DNA from: Scytonema sp045865695
GTDB lineage: Bacteria; Cyanobacteriota; Cyanobacteriia; Cyanobacteriales; Nostocaceae
Assembly (NCBI RefSeq): GCF_045865695.1
Contig: NZ_BAACAP010000255.1
Coordinates: 62,001-126,000 of the forward strand
DNA length: 64,000 bases
Direction: 5' to 3'
The notes beneath the pieces were generated by a model. That model was given only the letters and a program-made list of their open reading frames with translations. It was not told the DNA's origin and did not search any database. Positions 25,461 through 34,462 of this stretch are shown here, piece after piece (position 1 is the first letter of the stretch; each line of letters begins with the position of its first letter). Made by a program: the position numbers and the translations under genes.

Positions 25461-25672
25461 AGAGGATGTTTGAAAAGTTCTTTCATCAGTAGTAAAACAT
25501 TCAAGATCCCCCTAAATCCCCCTTAAAAAGGGGGACTTTAAAAGTATTTTCCCCCCTTTTTAAGGGGAGCCAGCGCTGCAGGAGGGTCTCCCGAACTCAC
25601 AGCGACTGGCGTGGGCTAGGGGGGATCGATAAGTGCCTAAAATCACAGCCAACTACTTTTCAAACAACCTCT
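25461..25672. repeat. MITE-like element with AGAGGNTGTTTGAAAAGT ends
   Basis: The left end AGAGGATGTTTGAAAAGT (25461-25478) mirrors ACTTTTCAAACAACCTCT (25655-25672) with one mismatch. The interior is C-rich palindromes (CCCCCTTAAAAAGGGGG, CCCCCCTTTTTAAGGGG) and a CTGGCG block. Left-end copies alone are at 15032 and 48211. It is non-coding. Confidence 0.8.
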
Positions 25673-25745
25673 AAGAGCGCCCTTACATTTTGTTCAGAAA
25701 GGTTTAAAGGAGAATAGATAAAGAGTTAACTTTTGCCTGCATCCT

Positions 25746-25946
25746 TTATCCTTTGCGATCGGAGATTTGTTCTTCTATGACTGGATTAAAAATGATGGTA
25801 TATTTTCCATCTGCACTCAGCCTTTGCATCACTTGTAGATGCGCCTCTGCATCGTTGCGACGACGAAACCGCGCAACAATTTCATGCTGCATATTTGCTT
25901 GAAGTCGAACCAGACACCAGGGACTTAATCTGTCTATGTATGTCAT
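25746..25946 (-). CDS. Conserved cyanobacterial hypothetical protein (66 aa)
   Basis: The product MTYIDRLSPWCLVRLQANMQ...VARFRRRNDAEAHLQVMQRL...YTIIFNP is of a type I recall as a small conserved cyanobacterial family whose hallmark is FRRRNDAEAHL. No signal or membrane segment. It probably forms a small alpha/beta fold; function unknown. Stands alone between a MITE and an HTH gene on the same strand, about 100 bases apart. Confidence 0.65.
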   Translation of the reverse strand: MTYIDRLSPWCLVRLQANMQHEIVARFRRRNDAEAHLQVMQRLSADGKYTIIFNPVIEEQISDRKG

Positions 25947-26044
25947 ACGATTGTCGTGACTCTATTTTTGGACTGAAGCAAGTTTATGTGAGGGTGTCTG
26001 AAAAAGACATTTCAAAATGGACTTGCTTTTTTTTACACTTTGCT

Positions 26045-26350
26045 CTATACAGTGCTGAATTTAGGAAAACAAAGTTCGAGCAAGAGTTCGGGTGGAAGTT
26101 CGTCAAAGTGCTCTAGTAGAAAATCCATCAATGCAAGATGGCGTAAGTCAGAAGGCTTGGGTCGGCGGTAGTTAGCACCATGAGCAAACCAGCGCTTCAC
26201 AGTTGAAGGCGATCGCGAACAAATTTGAGCTAGCATTTCATAACTGACCTGCCACTTAGCGTAAAATCGAGTGGGAGTCATTCCTAGTTGACAACAACTA
26301 TAGAATTGGATCAGATCTAGCTCTTGCTGAGTCAGAGGACGAGGATTCAT
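26045..26350 (-). CDS. Small helix-turn-helix protein (101 aa)
   Basis: An internal segment YEMLAQICSRSPSTVKRWFAHG (about residues 38-59) is a typical helix-turn-helix, preceded by a helical region (QQELDLIQFYSCCQLGMTP) and followed by a leucine/glutamate-rich C-terminus (LLEHFDELPPELLLEL). It resembles a cyanobacterial family of short HTH proteins of unknown target. ATG start at 26350. Same strand as the 66-residue gene downstream; possibly co-transcribed. DNA-binding is inferred from fold only. Confidence 0.6.
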   Translation of the reverse strand: MNPRPLTQQELDLIQFYSCCQLGMTPTRFYAKWQVSYEMLAQICSRSPSTVKRWFAHGANYRRPKPSDLRHLALMDFLLEHFDELPPELLLELCFPKFSTV

Positions 26351-26700
26351 ATTGAGATTTTCTTAGCACTTCAATGACTGTTGATAAGGCTCGAGTTGGT
26401 CTAGATGCCTAACTTCTCTAAGAAGCCAGACATTTCGCAATGACTTGTGCAATACCAAAGACATTTAAAGCTTGGAGACAGCCCCTGCACCCATCAGTTT
26501 GACAACCAACAGGTTTTACCATAAAAAAATTCTCCTGAAATAGGGAGGTCAGAAGCCAGTGCTAACTGTAAAAGGTTGAGCCTTGGCTTTTGACTTTTAA
26601 GGAAGGATTGATAGAAATTAGCATAACACAATATCTATGTGTTTTTGTGTGTTTATATGTATTTACCCTCAAAACACGTAACAAAGCCTATGATGGGGAC
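26351..26700. other. Divergent intergenic region
   Basis: Control region for the HTH gene (minus) and the ribbon-helix-helix gene (plus). It is A/T-rich with TGTGTTTTTGTGTGTTTATATG near 26638. No RNA or gene recognised. Confidence 0.4.
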
Positions 26701-27165
26701 ATGGCTAAAGTAACTGTGACTCTCTATATAGAAGAAGATGATAAGGAAGCTCTGCAAAAATTAGCAGAAGCAGAAGATCGTTCTTTGTCTCAAATGGCGG
26801 TGTTAATTCTCAAACAAAGACTCAAAGCACCCCAAGACGAAGGAAAAAACCGTCAACTCAGACTCCAGGGAAGAAATGATGCGACACGGAAACAACCCGG
26901 AGTTTCAGATTCATCTGCTCGATACCGAATTAATGGCTCAGAACTTAAACCGAAGGGAAATGTGCGCTTAACAGCAGCTTACTTGCAACCTCAAGAACTT
27001 CAAGAGTTAGCAGAAAGAATTGTAGAACTAGAAAACGTAGCAAATGGTGGCGAGCTAAAAATCAAAGTGCAAATCGAAATAGATGGGGGATCGCAGCTAT
27101 CAGATGACGCAATGGCTCAACTTCAAGCAATACTGCAAGAGATTAGCGAAGATTTTAAGATTTGA
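26701..27165 (+). CDS. Ribbon-helix-helix-like DNA-binding protein
   Basis: The 154-residue product opens with KVTVTLYIEEDDKEALQKLA followed by EAEDRSLSQMAVLILKQRL, the strand-helix-helix of CopG/MetJ-type proteins. The middle is polar and probably disordered; the C-terminal part (LQPQELQELAERIVELENVA ... LSDDAMAQLQAILQEISEDF) is helical. It may act in plasmid-copy-like or toxin-antitoxin regulation, but no partner toxin is next to it. ATG 26701 is chosen because the RHH begins there; a longer frame to 26590 contains a low-complexity stretch. Confidence 0.65.
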   Translation: MAKVTVTLYIEEDDKEALQKLAEAEDRSLSQMAVLILKQRLKAPQDEGKNRQLRLQGRNDATRKQPGVSDSSARYRINGSELKPKGNVRLTAAYLQPQELQELAERIVELENVANGGELKIKVQIEIDGGSQLSDDAMAQLQAILQEISEDFKI

Positions 27166-27167
27166 TT

Positions 27168-27256
27168 GTTAGTGGTTAGTAGTTAATTGTTAATTGTTAA
27201 TTATCAACTACCAACCACTGGTCAGGTGGTCACTGGTCACTGGTCACTGGTCACTG
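27168..27256. repeat. STRR arrays TTAGTGG/TTAATTG and TGGTCAC
   Basis: Two heptamer types adjoin: GTTAGTGGTTAGTAGTTAATTG, then, after CAACTACCAACCACTGG, several TGGTCAC units that include the stop codon and last Gln of msrA on the minus strand. Confidence 0.85.
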
Positions 27257-27904
27257 TAAAATTCCTACAGGACAAGCCACATTTGTTCCACCCAACCCGC
27301 AATATCCATTAGGGTTTTTAGCGAGATATTGCTGATGGTAAGCTTCCGCGTAGTAAAACTTGGGAGCATCTAGGATTTCAGTGGTGATTTTGCCATAACC
27401 GGACTTGTTTAAGGCTTCTTGGTAAGCATCAAGAGATGCTTGTGCTAGTTTCTTGTCGTCTTCAGAGTAGACATAAATTCCCGAACGGTATTGAGTACCA
27501 GCATCGTTACCTTGACGCATTCCTTGAGTGGGATCGTGATTTTCCCAGAAAACTTTTAGCAACTGAGAGTAGCTAACGACTTTTGGGTCATAAACTACTA
27601 ACACAACTTCATTATGACCAGTCATTCCACTACAAACTTCTTTATAAGTGGGATTGGGCGTGATTCCGGCAGCATAACCAACTGCTGTGGTGTAAACTCC
27701 TTCGAGTTGCCAAAACTTCCGTTCTGCTCCCCAAAAGCAACCCATACCGAATATTACCATCTCCATACCTTCTGGAAAGGGAGGTTTGAGAGGATTCCCT
27801 AACACATAGTGCTGACCGGGTACTGGCATTTCTTCTGCTCTTCCAGGTAATGCTTGTTCGGGAGTGGGAAGAGTTAATTTTTTACCAAATCCAAATAATA
27901 CCAT
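27251..27904 (-). CDS. msrA: Peptide methionine sulfoxide reductase MsrA
   Basis: MsrA reduces methionine-S-sulfoxide in proteins. The 217-residue product has the catalytic motif GMGCFWGAERKFW (Cys56), GYAAGITPNPTYKEVCSGMTGH, NHDPTQ and the C-terminal FYYAEAYHQQYLAKNPNGYCGLGG with a possible resolving Cys. The N-terminal extension MVLFGFGKKLTLPTPEQALP is typical of cyanobacterial forms. ATG 27904 is preferred; the frame is open to 27949, overlapping the upstream gene. The last Gln and the stop come from an STRR. Probably co-transcribed with the UvrD-like gene upstream. Confidence 0.9.
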   Translation of the reverse strand: MVLFGFGKKLTLPTPEQALPGRAEEMPVPGQHYVLGNPLKPPFPEGMEMVIFGMGCFWGAERKFWQLEGVYTTAVGYAAGITPNPTYKEVCSGMTGHNEVVLVVYDPKVVSYSQLLKVFWENHDPTQGMRQGNDAGTQYRSGIYVYSEDDKKLAQASLDAYQEALNKSGYGKITTEILDAPKFYYAEAYHQQYLAKNPNGYCGLGGTNVACPVGILQ

Positions 27905-27935
27905 TGCTTTCGATTCTGATTTTTCATAAACTTCT

Positions 27936-30230
27936 TCACTTAACTTCATATTGTAAGCTATCGGACTCTACGGATTGGGTGCGGTTTTCCTGCATGGTTA
28001 CACTACTTGTAAGGGGAACACAGGCATTGACTAAAGATAGTAAAGGTCCTAACTGTTCTTGTCCGTTCACAGCTAAATCGCTATGACACAGATAAATTCT
28101 TTCAGAAACTCTGGCTAGTAAATCTGTCAAAATCCTTTGCAATCGCTGTTCATCTGCTAATTTTTCATCTTCTGCTGTCCACGGTTGTCCCATCCTTTCT
28201 CTCAGGAAGAATGGCGCACCAAATAATGTTGCCGCTCCACCTTTTGCCCATAGGGGAGAACCTGCATCTAACCAAAAATGCCAGCGATGCGATCGCCGAG
28301 AGGAACGATACTGGAAGATAGTTGCTAGGGTGACAGCGTTTGATTGGAGTCCGACGGGACGCATGGGGTAGGGGTTGGCAGTAATCGTACCGCGTCGTAG
28401 TAGTTGTATGAATTCGGCGATTGAGGATTGGGGATTAGGGATTGGCGATTGGGGATTAGGGATTGGCGATTGGGGATTAGGGATTGGCGATTGGGGATTA
28501 GGGAGTACGGGATTGGGGGAAAATTGCCGAAGTCGTGTATCGATTTCCCAATAGTGTTGGGCAGTTTCTAACAGTTCTCGCAACACTGCTAGTTGGTCAT
28601 AAGGCAAATTGCTGCCATTCCATAAAAAACGCTGAATGGATCTATCCAAAAGGGAAATTGGGCTGGGAATCAGACGCAATTCCTGTTGTTTTCGCTGTTC
28701 TTCCAACCATTGTAAAATCTCGCTGTAAGCTGTTGTTGCTGAATACCCCAATCTATCCCACCGATCGAATGTGGTGACGGGTAGTAAGTTGGGTTGTTCG
28801 GGATGGGGTACAAAACAGTGGTCTGCTATTAATCCCGCCCTTACTGGATCGATGTGGGAGGATGGAGCGATAGGGGAATCTGAGTTTCTTTCTTCTTCTC
28901 CTCCCTTACTTAAGACAACCAACATTTCTGCTACTGCATCTCTATCGACTAAGCGTCCCAAACCGGGATAGACAAAAGCTAGAACTGTGAGTAAACCTCG
29001 GATACTGGGAGAACTAATCAGAGGACGTTGATCGTTGAGGAATTCTACTGGAATATTTTGCTTAGTTAGAATTTCTACAAGGGTGTAACGGGCGATCGCA
29101 TCCAAACCGGGTGCAATTATTGCTACTTCTTTCGGCTGTACTTGTTCTTCTTTAATAGCATGAATAATAACCTCTGCCGTTTGCCGCAATAATTGGGAGC
29201 GAGAAGTTGTTTGAATTGACTGCACTGCTTCTGGTAAACTCAACACTCCCGCCGCCGATTCAATTGCTATCTCTTGTATTTGTGTCCCCAAACTATCTGC
29301 GAGGGATTCGCGGGGTAACTGAGTCAAGGTTTCTTGCTGACAACGGGCTGATAACTCTTGCAAGTCATTTGGATCTGCTCCCAATCCCAAACGCACGATA
29401 CTTTCGGGATTGAAAGCAAATGCTCCTACCGCCCCACCTGTTAACAATACCTCAAACAATTGACGTGCCACTGCTGGGTAATCTTGCACGTCATCTGCTA
29501 AAACAGCTTGGTAACGTTTAAAGAGTGCTTGTTGGTAGCGAGTCTGTAGGAGTAGGTGCTGGCTGTAAAGCTCAGTCATAATTCCATAGGTCAGAAAGCC
29601 CCTTTCCAAACACCAGTTACGCCAGTCAAGTAATAAGGATGCGACTAATTCTGGGTTTAAATTTATATTTTCTTGTTCTGCAAGCGATCGCGATAAAATA
29701 TTCTCAATTTCCTCAAAATTGGTTCCGCTATATGCTGCTAATTGCAGTATGTCTAAAATACGACGGACGAAACGGTACTCATTGATACCAACTTGTCTGA
29801 GAATCTCCTCACTGAGTTGCGATCGCCACAGTTTAGTTGCCAATTCCTGCTCTGTTTCTGGTCGCAATCGCACTGGAAATTGAGCTTTCAATTGTAACGA
29901 CTCGATTAGCAAAGGCCAAAATAGAATCACTTCGTCTTGAATAAAGCCAAGAGGGGTCTTTCCGCGTACTGGATACTTCCCCTCAGTTGCGCTTACAAGT
30001 TTATCCGTCAAATCCCGCCGGTTTTCATCATTAGCTGCTAAGAGCAACACCCCTAGTTCTGATTGTTGAGGATAAAGACGCTTGGGTATGCTGTTTTTTC
30101 GCTCTCTGCTTTTCGTATAATGTGTTTTGCTACTATTCGCACTGGAGATCCAATGGCAAAACTGCTCTACCAAGCAACCTGTTTTACCACTTCGACTCGG
30201 ACCCGTTATCCATAGAGAATCAGAAACCAC
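27936..30230 (-). CDS. UvrD/AddB-like P-loop protein with an internal STRR
   Basis: The 764-residue protein starts with a Walker A loop (WITGPSRSGKTGCL, residue 8 on), has a Walker B-like VLADDVQDYP near 240, and a UvrD/RecB-like second half (VAIIAPGLDAIARYTLVEIL, then LNDQRPLISSPSIRGLLTVL). Similar cyanobacterial proteins are usually annotated loosely as recombinase or helicase-like; it is best seen as an AddB/RecB-type helicase relative, activity unproven. About residues 574-602 are NPQSPIP repeats translated from an STRR, a probable unstructured insert. Starts ATG 30230. Confidence 0.6.
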   Translation of the reverse strand: MVSDSLWITGPSRSGKTGCLVEQFCHWISSANSSKTHYTKSRERKNSIPKRLYPQQSELGVLLLAANDENRRDLTDKLVSATEGKYPVRGKTPLGFIQDEVILFWPLLIESLQLKAQFPVRLRPETEQELATKLWRSQLSEEILRQVGINEYRFVRRILDILQLAAYSGTNFEEIENILSRSLAEQENINLNPELVASLLLDWRNWCLERGFLTYGIMTELYSQHLLLQTRYQQALFKRYQAVLADDVQDYPAVARQLFEVLLTGGAVGAFAFNPESIVRLGLGADPNDLQELSARCQQETLTQLPRESLADSLGTQIQEIAIESAAGVLSLPEAVQSIQTTSRSQLLRQTAEVIIHAIKEEQVQPKEVAIIAPGLDAIARYTLVEILTKQNIPVEFLNDQRPLISSPSIRGLLTVLAFVYPGLGRLVDRDAVAEMLVVLSKGGEEERNSDSPIAPSSHIDPVRAGLIADHCFVPHPEQPNLLPVTTFDRWDRLGYSATTAYSEILQWLEEQRKQQELRLIPSPISLLDRSIQRFLWNGSNLPYDQLAVLRELLETAQHYWEIDTRLRQFSPNPVLPNPQSPIPNPQSPIPNPQSPIPNPQSSIAEFIQLLRRGTITANPYPMRPVGLQSNAVTLATIFQYRSSRRSHRWHFWLDAGSPLWAKGGAATLFGAPFFLRERMGQPWTAEDEKLADEQRLQRILTDLLARVSERIYLCHSDLAVNGQEQLGPLLSLVNACVPLTSSVTMQENRTQSVESDSLQYEVK
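28421..28511. repeat. In-frame STRR (CCCCAAT/CGCCAAT heptamers, 21-bp period) inside a gene
   Basis: On the plus strand the unit GATTGGGGATTAGGGATTGGC repeats about four times; three heptamers make 21 bases, so the frame is kept and NPQSPIP is encoded repeatedly on the minus strand. Confidence 0.9.
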
Positions 30231-30394
30231 AAACCACCTTCTTTAGAGATTTATATAATAGCCATCATGAACTGCATACACTAGAACATTTCTCTACCCC
30301 CTAACCCCTAACCCCTACTCCCCGATCCTAAGAGACTAATACGTTAACGTAAGTTTAAGAGATATAAAACAATGTTAGATAATTACTGGCAAAA

Positions 30395-31717
30395 ATGATT
30401 AATTCTGTTTATCGCCAAAAGATCTACCCTTTTCTACTGAAGGCTTATTACCTTTACTTACAAACATCGGAGCGTTCCCTAGATAAGGCTTACAAGGCTG
30501 CTTTGCAAATCAAAGCAATAGAAGACGAGCATTTTGATGGTAATAAAATTAACTTCGATTCAACTAGACATAGCGGTATCGTTATGGATTATTTTGAGTC
30601 TGAATTGAAAAAGCAATTAAAAATTGTTCGGATGCGGTTAACAGAATTTAAATTTAGCCGTTTTTTCCTAGATGAAGCCAATCAAAAAACTGCGAAGCAA
30701 GTGGGTATTGAGTACTCACCCCCGTCACTGATTTTAGAAAAGCTGAACTTTATTGATGAAGTCATAACTAAATATAACACTTTTAAGCCTGATGAAGTAG
30801 CACTTAATACTTTATCATCCCAGAGTAAAATTGTACCAGTAGAACCTTCTCCGAATCAAACAAAACTGCAAAATCCTTTAAAAAATCAATTGGATAACGC
30901 TCCTCGTAGCAAGACGAATACGACAGGAGTACTGCCTCGTTCGATTTTTAACACTATCACTCGCTTGCAGGTTGAGTTAGATCCCGGTGCAGAACAAGAT
31001 GTTGTTAAAAATTTCCGTAACACTCAAAAAAGAACCATAATATCCATTAGGTTTCTTTTACTACTCATCATAGTTCCCATTTTGACTCATCAAATATCAA
31101 AAGCTTTAGTTGTCGGACCCATTGTTGAATCTTACTTTAGCAAGCACTCCGAGCAAGTCAAAATATTTCTTAATAATGAAATGGAAGAGGAGGCACTGAC
31201 AGCACTTGAAAGATTTGAAGAACGTATCAAATTTAATAGTCTGATTAGTAGCGGGGAACCTCTATCTAGAGAGGAGATGGAACTTGAAGTCAGAAACAAA
31301 GCACGTGAAATTGCTGAAGAATTTCAGCTAGAGAGTGGAAATGCTATTAAAAATGTTTTTGCAGATATATTATCAGTCATTACTTTCACGTGGCTTTTAC
31401 TAATAAGTAAGCGTGAAATCGCTGTGCTGAAAGATTTCTTTGACCATGTTGTTTATGGTTTAAGCGATAGTGCCAAAGCTTTTATCATCATTCTATTTAC
31501 TGATATCTTTGTAGGTTTCCACTCTCCTCATGGTTGGGAAGTGATTTTAGAAGGTGTATCGCGACACTGGGGATTGCCAGCCAATCATGATTTCATCTTT
31601 CTCTTTATTGCTACATTTCCAGTGATCTTAGATACCATTTTTAAATACTGGATATTCCGCTACTTAAATCGCATCTCTCCTTCTGCTGTCGCTACCTATC
31701 ACAATATGAATGAGTAG
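30395..31717 (+). CDS. pxcA: Proton extrusion protein PxcA (CemA family)
   Basis: PxcA is an inner-membrane protein needed for light-induced proton extrusion; plastid CemA is the homologue. The 440-residue product has a soluble N-terminal half (residues 1-220, helical), a first membrane segment (IISIRFLLLLIIVPILTHQI), a charged loop, and three further membrane segments with the conserved ITFTWLLLISKREIAVLKDF, GFHSPHGWE and FPVILDTIFKYWIFRYLNR. The length agrees with long cyanobacterial forms. ATG 30395, complete, single gene divergent from the UvrD-like gene. Confidence 0.92.
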   Translation: MINSVYRQKIYPFLLKAYYLYLQTSERSLDKAYKAALQIKAIEDEHFDGNKINFDSTRHSGIVMDYFESELKKQLKIVRMRLTEFKFSRFFLDEANQKTAKQVGIEYSPPSLILEKLNFIDEVITKYNTFKPDEVALNTLSSQSKIVPVEPSPNQTKLQNPLKNQLDNAPRSKTNTTGVLPRSIFNTITRLQVELDPGAEQDVVKNFRNTQKRTIISIRFLLLLIIVPILTHQISKALVVGPIVESYFSKHSEQVKIFLNNEMEEEALTALERFEERIKFNSLISSGEPLSREEMELEVRNKAREIAEEFQLESGNAIKNVFADILSVITFTWLLLISKREIAVLKDFFDHVVYGLSDSAKAFIIILFTDIFVGFHSPHGWEVILEGVSRHWGLPANHDFIFLFIATFPVILDTIFKYWIFRYLNRISPSAVATYHNMNE

Positions 31718-32154
31718 AAATAGCTAGTAGTTAGCAGTAAGTAAAAATACCTGTAAGGTGGGCAATGCCCACCGAAAGCCTTGTGTGGTGGGCATTGCCC
31801 AACGCAACTCCTCTCAATGCATATAAAGACACGCACGAGAGTGGCTCCCCTACTGTACTTAAAATTTTTCATAAACGGTCTAGGACTGCTATAGTAATTA
31901 ATGATACTATGAGCCCAAATATAACCTTTTAAATATATGTAAAAAAATCTACCTAGAGATAAAAGTATAAATTCGGTTAAAAATAATTTATGTAATAAAT
32001 TTATATGAAAAAGGATAAATTATAAAATGACATAAAGAAGTCTAATGATTTAATGAGTGCGCTTGCGTCTCAGTAAAAACCCTACTACTTGCATTAAAGT
32101 AGCAATTGCCATAGGATTGTAAAATAAAAAGTCAGTAAAAATACACCATAATAG
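31718..32154. other. Intergenic with TGGGCATTGCCC palindromes
   Basis: Contains inverted copies of GGTGGGCAATGCCCACC / GGTGGGCATTGCCC at 31757-31803, a dispersed repeat also at 50.5 kb. The rest is A/T-rich and precedes the AAA/GGDEF gene. No gene seen. Confidence 0.5.
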
Positions 32155-34179
32155 ATGAATACCGATTTAGTTCTAGATATTGTTGAGCGAGTCTTACTAT
32201 CTAGACAGCTTAGCCCCATTGAGCGAGTGATACTATACCAATCATGGCAGGGAAAAGGCTATGGTGAAATGGCCCAAAATTCTGGCTATGGTAGCAATTA
32301 CTTTAAAGAGGTTGGCTCTCAATTGTGGCATGACTTGTCAGAAGCAGTAGGGCAAAGAGTTACCAAGAAAAATTTACATCTTGTTTTAGCACAGTATCAG
32401 CCAAACCAAGAAGAACCCAAAGGAGAAGCACAGCAAAGCTTTATACACGCAGGAGGAGAGAACAAAACTACTAATTACGTAAATAATAATACTATATATA
32501 CAGAAAAAAGTTTTGTAGAAAGGGTAGAAATAGAGTATCCTGGTGTACCCTTACCACTGAACTCACCACTATACATCAATCGCTTGCGAATAGAAGAACT
32601 TGTATATAAGGAAATTAGCAAACCAGGATGCCTTATACGTATTAAAGCTCCAAGAAAGACAGGCAAGAGTTCGCTGCTTAACCGCATGATTGCTTGCGCT
32701 CAAAGTGCTGAGTATAAAATAGCTTACATAGACTTTCAGGAGACGGAAGAAATTTTATTTACTTCTCTCGACAAGTTTTTGCGGTGGTTTTGTGCTAACG
32801 TTAGCAGACAGTTAAACCTCAACAACAAGCTTGATGATTATTGGGACGAAGACATGGGCAGCAAGGTGAGCTGCAAAATTTATTTTGAGGAATATTTGCT
32901 CGAACAGCTCGATGCTCCTATTGTTTTAGCATTAAATGAAGTTAACAGACTTTTTGAGCATCTCCAAATAGCCAATGATTTTCTGTCGATGCTACGATTT
33001 TGGCATGAAATAGGAACAACGGTAGAAATTTGGCAAAACCTACGGTTGATTATCGTTCATTCTACAGAAATACACATTCCTCTCAACATTAACCAATCTC
33101 CCTTTAATGTTGGGCTATCTATTAAGCTGCCTCAGTTTACTTTAGAGGAAGTACAAGATTTAGCATCGCGTTATGGATTGAATTGGATTAATAACAAACT
33201 AAGCCAAGAACTTATGGCTATGGTAGGGGGACATCCTTTTCTAATCAACTTGGCATTTTATCATCTCTACCGAGGGGAAATGACACTACAGGATCTGTTG
33301 GAAACATCTCCAACAGCTACTGGTATTTACAGCAACCATTTAAGAAATCATTTAGCAATAATACGAGAACAACCAGAATTAGCATCAGCACTTCTACAAG
33401 TTGTTACTGCTTGTGAAAGCGTGCCATTAGATGCTCTTACAGCTTTTAAGTTGGAAAGTATGGGTTTGATTCAACTAGATGGCAATCAAGCACGACCAAG
33501 TTGCCAATTGTATAGCCTCTATTTCAGCCAACAACTAGTAGAAAAACATTTAAATGTTCCCCTGCAACAATCCACTTCAGGACAGCAAGAAGTCAAACTT
33601 TCAAACAAAGTCGATCTAGTTCAATGTGTTAGTCGTACCCATATTAGGCAAGATTTAGGAACATTTTGGCAGCAAGGGGGAAAAGAATTTTTACTCTTGT
33701 CACTGATTATATGTGAAGTAGATTATTTTAAGTGGTACAACGATACACACGGTTATACGTCTGGAGATGCTGCTTTGCAACAGATTGCCAATACCCTAAG
33801 TCAGTGCATTCAGCAAAAGCAATCGAGTTTGGTGCGTTATGGAGGTACAAAGTTTGCAGCAACATTTCCTCAAGTTAATGCTGAGGAAGTGTTAAAGGTT
33901 GGGAAAAGTATGCGAGACAATGTTAAAGCGTTGGGAATTCCTTACAACTTACCGGGTATTGACGGATTACCTTCTGAAGTACTAACCATTAGCGTTGGAG
34001 TTGCGTCTGTTACCCCAAGTTCTGACAATTCACCGGATGTATTGCTAAATGCTGCTGAAGAAGCGCTATCTCTAGCAAAACGGCAAGGGCGCGATCGCGT
34101 TCATGTCAATTCTACTTTCACTGGAAAAGTACCGCTGACTCAGCACATACTGCATTTTCCAAGACGTAATACCAGATAG
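32155..34179 (+). CDS. HTH-AAA ATPase with C-terminal degenerate GGDEF domain
   Basis: The 674-residue protein has three parts: an N-terminal helical/HTH region (about 1-90; GKGYGEMAQNSGYGSNYFKE) like that of cyanobacterial signalling or conflict STAND proteins; an AAA_35-type ATPase (about 130-440; Walker A APRKTGKSSLLNRM, Walker B-like IVLALNEVNRLF); and a GGDEF domain (about 500-655) in which the signature reads YGGTKF in place of GGDEF. Loss of the acidic pair suggests no diguanylate cyclase activity; it may bind nucleotide or act as a sensor. ATG 32155, single gene. Confidence 0.8.
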   Translation: MNTDLVLDIVERVLLSRQLSPIERVILYQSWQGKGYGEMAQNSGYGSNYFKEVGSQLWHDLSEAVGQRVTKKNLHLVLAQYQPNQEEPKGEAQQSFIHAGGENKTTNYVNNNTIYTEKSFVERVEIEYPGVPLPLNSPLYINRLRIEELVYKEISKPGCLIRIKAPRKTGKSSLLNRMIACAQSAEYKIAYIDFQETEEILFTSLDKFLRWFCANVSRQLNLNNKLDDYWDEDMGSKVSCKIYFEEYLLEQLDAPIVLALNEVNRLFEHLQIANDFLSMLRFWHEIGTTVEIWQNLRLIIVHSTEIHIPLNINQSPFNVGLSIKLPQFTLEEVQDLASRYGLNWINNKLSQELMAMVGGHPFLINLAFYHLYRGEMTLQDLLETSPTATGIYSNHLRNHLAIIREQPELASALLQVVTACESVPLDALTAFKLESMGLIQLDGNQARPSCQLYSLYFSQQLVEKHLNVPLQQSTSGQQEVKLSNKVDLVQCVSRTHIRQDLGTFWQQGGKEFLLLSLIICEVDYFKWYNDTHGYTSGDAALQQIANTLSQCIQQKQSSLVRYGGTKFAATFPQVNAEEVLKVGKSMRDNVKALGIPYNLPGIDGLPSEVLTISVGVASVTPSSDNSPDVLLNAAEEALSLAKRQGRDRVHVNSTFTGKVPLTQHILHFPRRNTR

Positions 34180-34462
34180 CCAAAAAGTGGAGTCAACTAG
34201 CAATTTTCACTCTTATTGAAGTACAGATTTATCTGCTACAGGCTGCTACAGGCTGCGGTTCCATAACTTTTCTATGTATTGTACCCAATTTATGGTATGG
34301 ACAGAAGTGCTAGGGTTCGCTGCTCGATAAGGCATTTTCAGAGCATCTTCAACCTGCTGTGTTGCCCTGTATACGGGCGAGGACTCCCATACCACAAGAT
34401 TACTCCCTTTGGACTCTTAAATTACCCATCTTTGTAGGTAAGGCTATGCCCTACAATAACGA
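34180..34462. repeat. Intergenic with a degenerate copy of the 47.3-kb MITE
   Basis: The stretch 34199-34300 is nearly identical to the interior of the 47287-47394 element (TTTTCACTCTTATTGAAGTA, CTACAGGCTG, GGTTCCATAACTTTT, TATGTATTG) but lacks its ends. GTAGGTAAGGCTATGCCCTAC lies near 34434. No gene. Confidence 0.7.

Noticed and set aside
21217..28511. Tandem arrays considered as CRISPR
   Set aside because: Units are 7, 21 or 22 bases without unique spacers; there are no cas genes. They are STRRs.
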